From Bacilli bacterium (GTDB taxonomy: Bacteria > Bacillota_I > Bacilli_A > RF39 > UBA660): a DNA stretch of 24,252 bases. Below, piece after piece: positions 7,976-15,693 of the stretch. Made by a program: the position numbers and the translations under genes. The first letter of the stretch is position 1. The number at the start of each line of letters is the position of its first letter. The stretch covers positions 1-24,252 of the forward strand of contig JAQVDA010000004.1 of NCBI GenBank assembly GCA_028698535.1, in the 5' to 3' direction. The notes beneath the pieces are model-generated. The model ran no database searches, was not told the origin of the DNA, and saw nothing but the letters and a program-made list of their open reading frames with translations.

Positions 7976-8004
7976 ATTGTGCCAAAAAAAACGCTTTTTG
8001 TCAA
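7976..8004 (-). promoter_or_regulatory. Promoter of the gpsB-rnpB operon
   Basis: On the minus strand a perfect -35 TTGACA (7999-8004) is 17 bases from CACAAT (7976-7981, 4 of 6). The spacer contains a T8 tract. This is the only obvious promoter upstream of both gpsB and rnpB. Confidence 0.65.
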
Positions 8005-8219
8005 CTTATATACACACCATTACCTATCCTTTTTCACTATTAGCCGCTGATTTATAATGAAGATATGAGCGTCAAGCAATCACTAACTTTTTTTACTACC
8101 AAACTCAAAAATTAGATATTAACTTTAATATCATAGGTATAATTATAAAAATCTATAAAATAAATGTAGCATTACTTCATTGTCACGCTATAACATCTAA
8201 TAAATCATATGCCAAAAGC

Positions 8220-8321
8220 CTAATTAATTATGTTTGTTACTGTAGTATACATTTTTAATTTAATATAATCCAAATCTTGTATTATTTCTCCAATTACTAA
8301 TGTTATATATAATATATCCAT
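8220..8321 (-). CDS. Possible small protein of 33 residues
   Basis: An ATG at 8319-8321 stands eight bases after a full AAGGAG Shine-Dalgarno (8330-8335), the best such signal in this gap. The frame encodes 33 residues starting MDILYITLVIGEIIQDLDY and ends with TAG at 8220-8222. The N-terminal dozen residues are hydrophobic; the rest is polar, with no motif I recognise. No convincing promoter is visible; TATATT lies upstream on the minus strand without a good -35. It could be a chance ORF in AT-rich DNA. Confidence 0.35.
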   Translation of the reverse strand: MDILYITLVIGEIIQDLDYIKLKMYTTVTNIIN

Positions 8322-8431
8322 AATTTAATCTCCTTGTTAGGATACTAGCATAGGCACGAATATAATTCATTAGTTTCGACAAAACTAGTTAAAATTTGGA
8401 GTTAATAATTTTTCATTAACGACTAATTTTC

Positions 8432-8460
8432 TAGAAAAAACAATATATTTATAGTATAAT
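8432..8460 (+). promoter_or_regulatory. Promoter of recU-ponA
   Basis: -35 TAGAAA (8432-8437, 4 of 6) and a perfect -10 TATAAT (8455-8460) are 17 bases apart. Six bases after the -10 box comes the Shine-Dalgarno AGGTGAT of recU, so the leader is predicted to be about ten bases long. Confidence 0.6.
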
Positions 8461-8476
8461 ACCAATAGGTGATGTT

Positions 8477-9055
8477 ATGAAATATCCGGGCGGTATTAAA
8501 CAACCAGTTGCAAAAAACATTAATTATGGTAATAGAGGTACTGGATTGGAAAACGATATTAATATAACTAACCAATATTATCGCGATATCAAAAAAGCGA
8601 TTATTCATAAAAAACCAACGCCAATTCAAATAACGAAGGTTAATTATAAAAGCCGACAGGAGGTCATTATTAAAGAAGCTTTCTTTAAGGCCCCATCAAC
8701 GACTGACTATAATGGTATTTATCAGGGTAAATATATTGACTTTGAAGCTAAGGAGACAAAAAGTAACACTAGTTTTCCCTTAACCAATATTCATACCCAT
8801 CAGATTAATCATATTAAAGAAGTAATTGAGCATGGCGGTATTTCTTTTCTCATTATAAGATTTGTCCAGAGGGAGCAAAACTTCCTACTGAAGGGCGAAG
8901 ATTTTATTTCCTTTCTTAACGAAAACAAAAGAAGATCGCTACCAATATCGTTTTTTATGGAAAAAGGATATTTGATATCAGAAAAATATAATCCCCGGTT
9001 GGATTATTTAGAAGTAGTAGATAAAATATATTTTGGTGGTGAGTTAAATGGTTAA
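8477..9055 (+). CDS. recU: Holliday junction resolvase RecU
   Basis: RecU cuts four-way DNA junctions during recombination repair and chromosome segregation in Bacillota. The 192-residue protein follows the family closely: YGNRGTGLENDIN near residue 17, IHKKPTPIQI near 43, and the PD-(D/E)XK-type catalytic region with D77 (STTDYNG), D88, E90 and K92 (IDFEAKET). FPLTNIHTHQ follows, and the C-terminus has the conserved RLDYLEVV. The ATG is preceded by AGGTGAT. The last eight bases overlap ponA, the partner found beside recU in B. subtilis. The N-terminal arm is somewhat shorter than in B. subtilis RecU. Confidence 0.96.
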   Translation: MKYPGGIKQPVAKNINYGNRGTGLENDINITNQYYRDIKKAIIHKKPTPIQITKVNYKSRQEVIIKEAFFKAPSTTDYNGIYQGKYIDFEAKETKSNTSFPLTNIHTHQINHIKEVIEHGGISFLIIRFVQREQNFLLKGEDFISFLNENKRRSLPISFFMEKGYLISEKYNPRLDYLEVVDKIYFGGELNG

Positions 9056-11702
9056 ACTTAAAACAAAAATAAAAAGAATAGTTAGTAAAAATAAGACAAA
9101 GATAGTGGTAATAATAACGGCGTTACTAGCTAGCCTTTTTGTTTTCTTAAAAATTGGTAAAATACCCGGTTTGATTTTTATAACTATTACTGGTATTTTT
9201 ATAACACTATATCCTTTTATTAAAGATAAACTTAAAACCAAAAAAGGGCGTAAGAAGTTAGGCCGTTTTATTTTGTTGGGGGGAGTCGCTATTGGCTTAA
9301 TTATTTTAGTCTTTTTCGGCATTTTAACTGTCTATATTATGATTACCGCTCCAAACTTTAATCCAGAAAACCTATATCGTAAAGAATCAACTATCATTTA
9401 TGATCAGGATAATGAAGTAATCACAAAATTAGGAATGGAACGCCGTGAAAAAGTTAGTTATGATGTTTTACCCCAAGTATTAATTAATGCGATTATTGCA
9501 ACCGAAGACTCTAGATATTATCAACATAATGGTTTTGATTTACCTAGATTTATTAGAGCTAGTCTTGGCCAAGCTTTAGGTAATAAAGGTGCTGGGGGCG
9601 CCTCAACCATATCAATGCAAGTGGTGAGAAATAATTTTACCTCTTTAGAACAGAATTTAATTCGTAAATTTACCGATATTTATTTATCCATTTTCAAATT
9701 AGAAAAGAAGTATACAAAAGAAGAAATACTAGAATTTTATGTTAATACCCCTTTCCTTGGTTCCAATTCTTATGGCGTTGAACAAGCAGCGCGCACCTTC
9801 TTTAATAAATCAGTTCAAGATGTTAATCTAGCCGAGGCTAGTTTATTAGCCGGGTTATTCCAAGCCCCAGGTGCTTATGATCCTTATCTATATCCTGAAC
9901 GGGCTGAAGCTAGAAGGAAAACCGTGTTATATTTAATGAGAAAACACGGCTATATTGATGCGGAAGAAGAAAAAATAGCTAATTCTGTTTCGGTAGAGTC
10001 CTTACTAGTAGGAAAAGGTTTAGGATTACGTTCAGAATTTCAAGGTTATATTGATACAGTAGTAGCTGAAGTAATTGATAAAACAGAACATAATCCATAT
10101 GTTGTTCCTATGAAAATATATACTAATATGGATAGAGCCAAACAAATACATATTAATAAGGTTATGACCGGGGAAATATATACATTTGAAAATGATGTTG
10201 TTCAAGCTGGTCTGGCTCTTATTGATACTCATGATGGTAAAATTGTAGCGGTTGGTGCTAATCGTAATATTACTGATGAACGTAGTTTTAATTTTGCCAC
10301 CATGATAAATAGACAACCAGGTTCAACCGCTAAACCGCTTTTTGAATATGGACCAGGAATGGAATACAATAACTGGTCAACTTATACGCCTTTTCTAGAT
10401 GATACCTATGCATATAGTGATGGGGGACGTATTAAAAACTGGGATAGTAAATATATGGGTTTAACTACTTTAAGGGTCGCCTTAGATTATTCGCGGAACA
10501 TACCGGCGTTAAAAGCTTTTCAACAAGTTAACAAAGCTAAAGTTATTGATTTTACTAAAAGTTTGGGATTAAAACCCGAAATATCAGGTAATTCTCTCCA
10601 CGAGGCCCACGCTATTGGCGGATATAATGGTACTTCCCCCGTTGAAATAGGTGGCGCTTATGCCGCTTTTGCTAACGGTGGGTATTATACTGAACCACAT
10701 AGTGTTAATAAAATTGAATATCGAGAAAGCGGAACTATCAAGGAGTTTAAATACTCACGAACCAAAGTTATGAGTGAATCAACTGCTTTTATGATTAATG
10801 ATGTTTTGCTTGGATCAATTGATCGCGGGTTTAATAGTGCTTTAAGAATATCGGGAGTAAGATTGGCTGCTAAAACAGGTACTACTAACTTTGATGATGA
10901 TACCTATCGGAGATATAATCTACCCTGGGGGGCCATTAATGACCTTTGGATTATTGGTTACTCCCCTGATTATGTACTTTCATTTTGGTATGGGTATGAG
11001 AAGATAGATAGAAAATATGTTAATAATAGTGGTTCTTATGGGAAAAGAAACGCCTTGTTTAGAACAGTGGCTAATGGCGTTTTTGAGAAAAATAATAAAC
11101 CCTTCCCTACAACTAATAGTGTTGTACGTATTCAAGTGGAAAAAGAAACTTATCCAGCAATGTTACCAAGTCCATATACACCAGAAAATATGATTGTTAG
11201 TGAATATTTTAAGAAGGGAACCGAACCAACGGAAATATCACCGCGCTTTAATAAAATAACAACTGATGTAGCGAATTTACAAGCTCAATATATTAGTGCT
11301 AGTAACGAGTTTATGATAACTTGGGACAGTGTTCCAGCACCGGAATGCTTAACTGAAAGGTTCTTTCTTGAACACTATAAAGCATTATACGGAAATCATA
11401 TTAATAAATATCTTGGTATTTATAATACCTTTAATAATAGTTATTTAGGAGAATTTGGATATAATATTTATTTAGAAAATCCAACCACAAAAGAATTAAC
11501 CTTTATTGCTTTTACTAAGGACAATACTTATAGTCATCCCGCACCAGCAACAAGTGCGACGTATGTTATAAAAACAGGATTTTCAAAACTAAAAGCAAAT
11601 CAAAGTGACGGAGTGAAAACAACTATTTCTTATGAACCAGTTGAAGAAGAGACCCCAGAAGAAAATCCGGAAGAAAATCCAGAAGAAACTATTACTCCAT
11701 AA
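9048..11702 (+). CDS. ponA: Class A penicillin-binding protein (PBP1A/PonA-like)
   Basis: This bifunctional enzyme polymerises lipid II into glycan chains and cross-links the peptides outside the membrane. The 884-residue protein has a GT51 domain (about 120-300) with catalytic E153 in the ATEDSRYYQHNG motif. Its transpeptidase domain (about 385-680) has S426-T-A-K429, S482-R-N484 and K609-T-G611, so both active sites look intact. The N-terminus is odd: hydrophobic segments at about 18-36, 40-57 and 73-98 suggest three membrane passes where class A PBPs usually have one. The tail is acidic, with repeated PEEN units. The start overlaps recU by eight bases, with Shine-Dalgarno GGTGAG. A bidirectional terminator follows. 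Confidence 0.94.
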   Translation: MVKLKTKIKRIVSKNKTKIVVIITALLASLFVFLKIGKIPGLIFITITGIFITLYPFIKDKLKTKKGRKKLGRFILLGGVAIGLIILVFFGILTVYIMITAPNFNPENLYRKESTIIYDQDNEVITKLGMERREKVSYDVLPQVLINAIIATEDSRYYQHNGFDLPRFIRASLGQALGNKGAGGASTISMQVVRNNFTSLEQNLIRKFTDIYLSIFKLEKKYTKEEILEFYVNTPFLGSNSYGVEQAARTFFNKSVQDVNLAEASLLAGLFQAPGAYDPYLYPERAEARRKTVLYLMRKHGYIDAEEEKIANSVSVESLLVGKGLGLRSEFQGYIDTVVAEVIDKTEHNPYVVPMKIYTNMDRAKQIHINKVMTGEIYTFENDVVQAGLALIDTHDGKIVAVGANRNITDERSFNFATMINRQPGSTAKPLFEYGPGMEYNNWSTYTPFLDDTYAYSDGGRIKNWDSKYMGLTTLRVALDYSRNIPALKAFQQVNKAKVIDFTKSLGLKPEISGNSLHEAHAIGGYNGTSPVEIGGAYAAFANGGYYTEPHSVNKIEYRESGTIKEFKYSRTKVMSESTAFMINDVLLGSIDRGFNSALRISGVRLAAKTGTTNFDDDTYRRYNLPWGAINDLWIIGYSPDYVLSFWYGYEKIDRKYVNNSGSYGKRNALFRTVANGVFEKNNKPFPTTNSVVRIQVEKETYPAMLPSPYTPENMIVSEYFKKGTEPTEISPRFNKITTDVANLQAQYISASNEFMITWDSVPAPECLTERFFLEHYKALYGNHINKYLGIYNTFNNSYLGEFGYNIYLENPTTKELTFIAFTKDNTYSHPAPATSATYVIKTGFSKLKANQSDGVKTTISYEPVEEETPEENPEENPEETITP
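11655..11690 (+). repeat. Three tandem 12-base repeats at the 3' end of ponA
   Basis: Three adjacent copies of CCRGAAGAAAMT (11655-11666, 11667-11678, 11679-11690) encode PEEN, PEEN and PEET in the acidic C-terminal tail of the penicillin-binding protein. Copies differ at two positions in total. Such in-frame short repeats can change number by slippage without disturbing the enzyme domains. Confidence 0.85.
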
Positions 11703-11725
11703 AAAAAAGAGATAACTCTTTTTTT
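11702..11725. terminator. Bidirectional terminator between ponA and dnaD
   Basis: A perfect ten-pair stem AAAAAAAGAG / CTCTTTTTTT with loop ATAA fills the whole space between the convergent ponA and dnaD stop codons. The A and T runs give a U-tract in both directions, so it can serve both genes. Confidence 0.88.
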
Positions 11726-11726
11726 A

Positions 11727-12389
11727 TTAGACATCATCTTCTAACCAATTATAACTAAACACTTCTTTTTTAGTAGTTTTAGGAGTCTGTAACTTACGAT
11801 GATGTTTTTTTACATCTTGAAGCGTTTTAAAGCCTTGCTGGCCCCATTCATATAAAATCTTATCAATATAGCGCAAATTGGAAACCCCATTATAAACCGC
11901 TTCTTTTAGGGCCCCGATAATTAATTCTTCTTTGATGTTCTTTTCTAGCCATGTTTTAATAATCTCATACTCCATCGGCGACAACGTACGACCAAATTCC
12001 TTTTCAAAACTTTCATATATATTGTTTGTTTCACTCGCCATATTATCATTATTAAGATAATCAATAACCATCATACCCATTTTATTATAAAAAGCATCAA
12101 CCACTAAGTATTCACCAATAACCTTCTTATCCTTTTTTTCTACAACCACATTAATTAGTTTTTTTTCCCTCAAATGGTGAATCAAAGTTAATAAATCGTT
12201 ATTATTTAAACCCATATCATTAGTTAATTGATTGATATTTAAAGGAACCCGACCGCCTTCATTCACTAAATAAACTAATAATAAAAATTCATCGGCATTA
12301 AGATTCATTGTTTTATATTGTTTTAAAAAGAATTTAGGAATTATAATATAACCCATTTTCATAAATTCAATCATCTTCTTTGTTTTCAA
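11727..12389 (-). CDS. dnaD: DNA replication initiation protein DnaD
   Basis: DnaD takes part in loading the replicative helicase at oriC and at restart sites in low-GC Gram-positives. The protein has an N-terminal winged-helix domain (about 10-95) and a C-terminal DnaB2/DnaD domain whose end carries YIDKILYEW, the family's YxxxI..W signature. I chose the TTG at 12387-12389, giving 220 residues. It lies six bases after GGTG, and from there the protein aligns without a gap to the remembered N-terminus of B. subtilis DnaD (MKKQQFIDMQEQG against MKTKKMIEFMKMG). A GTG at 12399-12401 is the alternative. The gene follows cca by 21 bases and looks like one operon with it. Confidence 0.9.
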   Translation of the reverse strand: MKTKKMIEFMKMGYIIIPKFFLKQYKTMNLNADEFLLLVYLVNEGGRVPLNINQLTNDMGLNNNDLLTLIHHLREKKLINVVVEKKDKKVIGEYLVVDAFYNKMGMMVIDYLNNDNMASETNNIYESFEKEFGRTLSPMEYEIIKTWLEKNIKEELIIGALKEAVYNGVSNLRYIDKILYEWGQQGFKTLQDVKKHHRKLQTPKTTKKEVFSYNWLEDDV

Positions 12390-12410
12390 AATAAACACCA
12401 CTCTCTATTA

Positions 12411-13493
12411 TCACTTTTTTTTTAATATATAGTTCTTTAAGGTTAGATAATTGTTGTTTAATTTATTATATAATATTTTTTGTTCGATATCATTATATAT
12501 TTGCTTAATTTGTCGTTTATCGTTAACTTTCAGGATGTCTTCAATATCAGTAAAACTAATCTTTATTTCTTTACTACTTTTAATTGGCAATGATTGATAT
12601 TGTGTTAGAACCTTAGACCAAGCCATATTTCTAATTTCGCTCGCTATTTTAAGCCATTTAAGATCATGTTTATATAGAACATAAGGATCCGTTAAATCTA
12701 ACCTTATTAATTTATTTATAATCATTATGGTTTTGGCTTCCTCACTAGTAAATTCATACTGATTACAATCTAGTTGAGCCCATATTCCCAAATAATTACT
12801 AGTTACAACAACCGGCTTTAAATTTAATTTTAATTCCTTATCAAGTTTAAATTCTTGCAGTAAGTTAAGCCCATATTTAACATGAGCACTGGCAAAAATT
12901 TTATCTAACTCATTTTTTTGGCGATAGAAAGATAAGGATGATAATAACTCTTTGTTATCTTTAATAGCTTGCTTTAGTTTACTATCTAAAGAGAAATTTA
13001 AAACCGTAGCCAGTCTAATAGCCCTAAGAATTCTAAGGGAATCTTCCTTTAATCTAGTATCCGGGTTACCTAAAGTCCTAACTATTTTATGATTAAGATC
13101 TTCTCTTGCATTAAACATATCAATAATATTGAGATCTTTATCTAAACATAAAGTATTAATGGTAAAATCCCGTCTTTTTAAATCCTCGGCTAAGGTTAAA
13201 ACATATTCTGCCTTTATCTGTTTTAACTGTCGATGATAAGCTATATCCTTCCGAAACGTTGTTATTTGTATTTTTAGTTTTTTATATTCTATTACAACTG
13301 AACCATATTCTTTGTTTATTGATACAATTTGTGGAAAGATATCCTTAAGGTCGGTAATTTTGGCCCTGGTACATATATCAATATCATTACTTATTTGGCC
13401 TAAATAATAATCCCGGACAAAACCACCAACAACATAGGCCTGAAAACCCTTGTTTTCTATTTTGGTTAATACTTCTTTAATAACTTTTAACAT
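12411..13493 (-). CDS. cca: CCA tRNA nucleotidyltransferase
   Basis: This enzyme adds or repairs the 3'-CCA end of tRNAs. The 360-residue protein is a class II nucleotidyltransferase: GGFVRDYYLG (23-32), the catalytic carboxylates D37 and D39 in NDID, RRDFTINTL near residue 108, and the conserved RILRAIRLA near 150. It is a little shorter than B. subtilis Cca (397), the shortfall lying in the C-terminal body and tail, which is poorly conserved in the family. The ATG has Shine-Dalgarno TTAGGTGG. The stop is TGA. Only a TATAAA at 13521-13526 with a poor -35 hints at a promoter. A poly(A) polymerase is the alternative, but the Bacilli-type context favours Cca. Confidence 0.92.
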   Translation of the reverse strand: MLKVIKEVLTKIENKGFQAYVVGGFVRDYYLGQISNDIDICTRAKITDLKDIFPQIVSINKEYGSVVIEYKKLKIQITTFRKDIAYHRQLKQIKAEYVLTLAEDLKRRDFTINTLCLDKDLNIIDMFNAREDLNHKIVRTLGNPDTRLKEDSLRILRAIRLATVLNFSLDSKLKQAIKDNKELLSSLSFYRQKNELDKIFASAHVKYGLNLLQEFKLDKELKLNLKPVVVTSNYLGIWAQLDCNQYEFTSEEAKTIMIINKLIRLDLTDPYVLYKHDLKWLKIASEIRNMAWSKVLTQYQSLPIKSSKEIKISFTDIEDILKVNDKRQIKQIYNDIEQKILYNKLNNNYLTLKNYILKKK

Positions 13494-13731
13494 AAAACCA
13501 CCTAACCTATTAGCTAATTTTTTATAATTAATATATTTATTAATACAAAGACAAATCTATTAAGGGAATAATTTCGTATTTAACAAATCTTAATTTCTAC
13601 TTAGGAACATTAAATTAATACTTCATTAAAATTATAACAAACAAAGCAAAGTTATTAAAGGGCTCATGAATAAATTGTAATAATTAAAATTAACCATTGT
13701 AAACAATACCGATAATATTAACGCTTATTAT

Positions 13732-13759
13732 TTGCAAGGGTAAATAATAATGATATAAT
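13732..13759 (+). promoter_or_regulatory. Extended -10 promoter for the radical SAM gene
   Basis: The sequence TGATATAAT (13751-13759) is a perfect extended -10 box. A weak -35, TTGCAA (13732-13737), is 16 bases upstream. A small palindrome ATTGTAAACAAT (13696-13707) lies just above the -35 and might bind a regulator, though it is short. Confidence 0.6.
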
Positions 13760-13786
13760 AAATTTATTGAAAGTAAGGAGTTTTTT

Positions 13787-15316
13787 ATGAAAAAGAAAAA
13801 GTTACACTTATTATTAGTATATCCCGATTTTATTGAAGGGAGTACCGCCAAAGTAAGTAGTGGCGGAAATTATAGTGAAGGTTTAGCGTCTATCTCCGCC
13901 GTCGTTAAAGCCGGCGGACATAAGGTTTCGTTATTACATATTGATAAAGGATTTAATGAAAAAGAATATAAGGCGCGATTAAAACAATACGGTAAAATTG
14001 ATTTAATTGGTTTTAGTTGCCGGACCACGATTTTTAATTATGTGAAAAAACTAGTTAAATGGACTAAGGAAGCAAATAAAAAAGTTTTTATCTTCGCTGG
14101 TGGTTATCACGCTATTTTAGTGCCTGAGGATTTTATGAATATTAAAGAATTAGATGCCGTTTGTGTTGGTGAGGGAGAATATCCAACCCTTGAATTAATG
14201 GATAAAATGGCAGCTGGGAAAAACTTTGATAAAATAAAAAGTTTCTATTTTAAAAAAGATGGCAAAATAATCAAAAATCCCGTTAGACCATTAATTGAGG
14301 ATTTAGATGAGTTACCATTCCCCGATATTGAATTATTTGATTATAAAAATTTATCATCTACTAAAACCGATACAGCTCTTATTATGTTAAGTCGCGGTTG
14401 TATTTACTCATGTACTTATTGTGGTAACTCGCAATTTAGAAATATATATCCTAATAAGGGTAAATATGCTCGTTTTAGAAGCCCCAAAAAATCAATTCAG
14501 TTAATTAAGGAAATACTTAAAAAATATCCAAATATTAAATATATTTGTTTCCGTGATGCCATTTTTAATATGTTTCCAAAATGGTTTGATGAGTTTATTG
14601 ATTTATATACTAAAGAGGTAAAATTACTCTTTACCTGTAACCTACGCTTTGATATTGTCACCGAAGATACCGTCCGTCGGATGAAAGAAGCTGGTTGTTA
14701 TACCATTGATATTGGTCTAGAATCAGGGAATAAAGAAATACGGAAGAAATATCTACGCCGTTATACCACTGATGAACAAATGATTAATTCTTCTAACTGG
14801 TTTAATAAATATAAAATTACCGTGTTAACTTATAACATTTTAGGGCTACCATATGAGGATTTACATAAGGCTCTAGAAACGGTAAAATTAAACGCCAAAT
14901 TAAAGAGTGATCAAATGATACCGAATATCTTTTATCCTTATCCCATGACTAAACTAAAAGAAATTGCCGAAGAAGCGGGCTTTTTAAGAGACATAACACC
15001 GAAAACCAAAGTATATCTTAAACAACCACAGTTTCCTGATCACCATGTTTTATTTGCCGCAAATTATTTTGGTTTTTATGTAAGATTATATCAATGGTGT
15101 TTTAAAAGGGAAACCAAGTTTAGAAAATTAGTCGAAAGAATCTTAGATTTTACCTTCACTGGTCCCCTAACACCTAGAAGAACATTAGTATTATTATATA
15201 GCGTTAAAGACAATATTATTGTTCGCCTAAAACACATTTTAATTAATCGCTTTCCGAAGTTCTTCTTATTTTTACGAAATAAAAAGAACCGAATTAAGAC
15301 CGTTAATTTAAAATAA
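13787..15316 (+). CDS. B12-binding-type radical SAM protein of unknown substrate
   Basis: The 509-residue protein has a Rossmann-like N-terminal domain of the cobalamin-binding type (about 5-140) with LLLVYPDF, IDLIGFSCRT and FAGGYHA. A radical SAM domain follows, with the cluster motif C205-x3-C209-x2-C212 in RGCIYSCTYCGN, then GLESGNKEIRKKY near 313, as in BchE/MiaB-like class B enzymes. No DxHxxG cobalamin-ligand motif is obvious, so bound B12 may be base-off or absent. The C-terminal 90 residues are basic and aromatic, with short hydrophobic stretches that could touch the membrane. The gene stands alone with its own promoter and terminator, so its pathway cannot be inferred from neighbours. 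Family members methylate or rearrange lipids, antibiotics and cofactors; I cannot choose. Confidence 0.88.
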   Translation: MKKKKLHLLLVYPDFIEGSTAKVSSGGNYSEGLASISAVVKAGGHKVSLLHIDKGFNEKEYKARLKQYGKIDLIGFSCRTTIFNYVKKLVKWTKEANKKVFIFAGGYHAILVPEDFMNIKELDAVCVGEGEYPTLELMDKMAAGKNFDKIKSFYFKKDGKIIKNPVRPLIEDLDELPFPDIELFDYKNLSSTKTDTALIMLSRGCIYSCTYCGNSQFRNIYPNKGKYARFRSPKKSIQLIKEILKKYPNIKYICFRDAIFNMFPKWFDEFIDLYTKEVKLLFTCNLRFDIVTEDTVRRMKEAGCYTIDIGLESGNKEIRKKYLRRYTTDEQMINSSNWFNKYKITVLTYNILGLPYEDLHKALETVKLNAKLKSDQMIPNIFYPYPMTKLKEIAEEAGFLRDITPKTKVYLKQPQFPDHHVLFAANYFGFYVRLYQWCFKRETKFRKLVERILDFTFTGPLTPRRTLVLLYSVKDNIIVRLKHILINRFPKFFLFLRNKKNRIKTVNLK

Positions 15317-15319
15317 AAA

Positions 15320-15340
15320 AAAGAGCCATTTAGGCTCTTT
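15320..15340. terminator. Bidirectional terminator between the radical SAM gene and HU
   Basis: The stem AAAGAGCC / GGCTCTTT with a five-base loop lies between two convergent stop codons. On the minus strand (HU) it is followed by a long T-run and is strong; on the plus strand the tail is TTTATTAATT and is weaker. Confidence 0.88.
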
Positions 15341-15341
15341 A

Positions 15342-15614
15342 TTAATTTACTGCATCTTTTAATTTACTACCAGCTTTGAATGATACAACATTTCTAGCAG
15401 GAATTCTTACTGGTTCACCAGTTTGTGGGTTACGACCAGTACGAGCAGCTCTCTTAGTAACTTTAAAAGTTCCAAAACCTACTAGCGGAACATTCTTACC
15501 TTTCTTTAAAGCTCCAGTAATACCACCTAAGCACGCATCTAATGCACGATTAGCAGCTGCCTTGGTAAGTTTTGCTCCTTCTGCGATTTGTTGAACTAAT
15601 TCTGCCTTTGTCAT
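15342..15614 (-). CDS. hup: DNA-binding protein HU
   Basis: HU is the small dimeric nucleoid protein that bends and packs DNA. The protein is 90 residues, the normal length: [13 protein letters not shown] at the start, then the signature [19 protein letters not shown] (about 46-64), and the beta-arm with R and P at the tip. I chose the ATG at 15612-15614 because it follows the strong Shine-Dalgarno GGGAGG and matches family N-termini; an upstream in-frame ATG would add 20 unrelated residues. In B. subtilis the HU gene (hbs) directly follows spoIVA. Here three membrane-glycosylation genes lie between them. A perfect 17-base palindrome lies in its leader. Confidence 0.97.
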   Translation of the reverse strand: MTKAELVQQIAEGAKLTKAAANRALDACLGGITGALKKGKNVPLVGFGTFKVTKRAARTGRNPQTGEPVRIPARNVVSFKAGSKLKDAVN

Positions 15615-15640
15615 AATATTACCTCCCATATTATTTCTAT

Positions 15641-15657
15641 TAAGCATACTATGCTTA
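15641..15657. promoter_or_regulatory. Perfect 17-base palindrome in the HU leader, candidate operator
   Basis: TAAGCATACTATGCTTA is two perfect eight-base arms around one central base. It lies between the predicted HU start of transcription (about 15658) and the Shine-Dalgarno. As RNA its loop would be too small unless the inner pair opens, so a site for a dimeric DNA-binding protein is more likely. No regulator is identified. Confidence 0.5.
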
Positions 15658-15664
15658 CATATAT

Positions 15665-15693
15665 AAAATAGCACTTTCTTCCACTAAAAGCAA
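15665..15693 (-). promoter_or_regulatory. Candidate promoter for HU
   Basis: On the minus strand TTGCTT (15688-15693) is 17 bases from TATTTT (15665-15670); each matches four of six consensus bases. The predicted start of transcription falls right at the edge of the 15641-15657 palindrome. Confidence 0.4.

Larger units (their letters stand above)
8005..8476. other. Long divergent intergenic gap between gpsB and recU
   Basis: This AT-rich stretch separates the gpsB and recU start regions and is the longest gap in the window (523 bases counting the promoters). It holds the recU promoter at its right end and one possible 33-codon minus-strand ORF with a good Shine-Dalgarno (8220-8321). I see no tRNA, no recognisable structured RNA, no clear terminator and no remnant of a known gene in the rest. 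Confidence 0.5.

Noticed and set aside
8056..8195. Partial inverted repeats in the gpsB-recU gap, considered as a mobile-element end or structured RNA
   Set aside because: Matches are seven bases or fewer, interrupted, and not flanked by a target duplication; no transposase remnant is present.
15615..15674. Upstream extension of HU by 20 residues
   Set aside because: The extension is not in any HU I know, would cover the strong Shine-Dalgarno and the palindrome, and the internal ATG gives the standard 90-residue protein.
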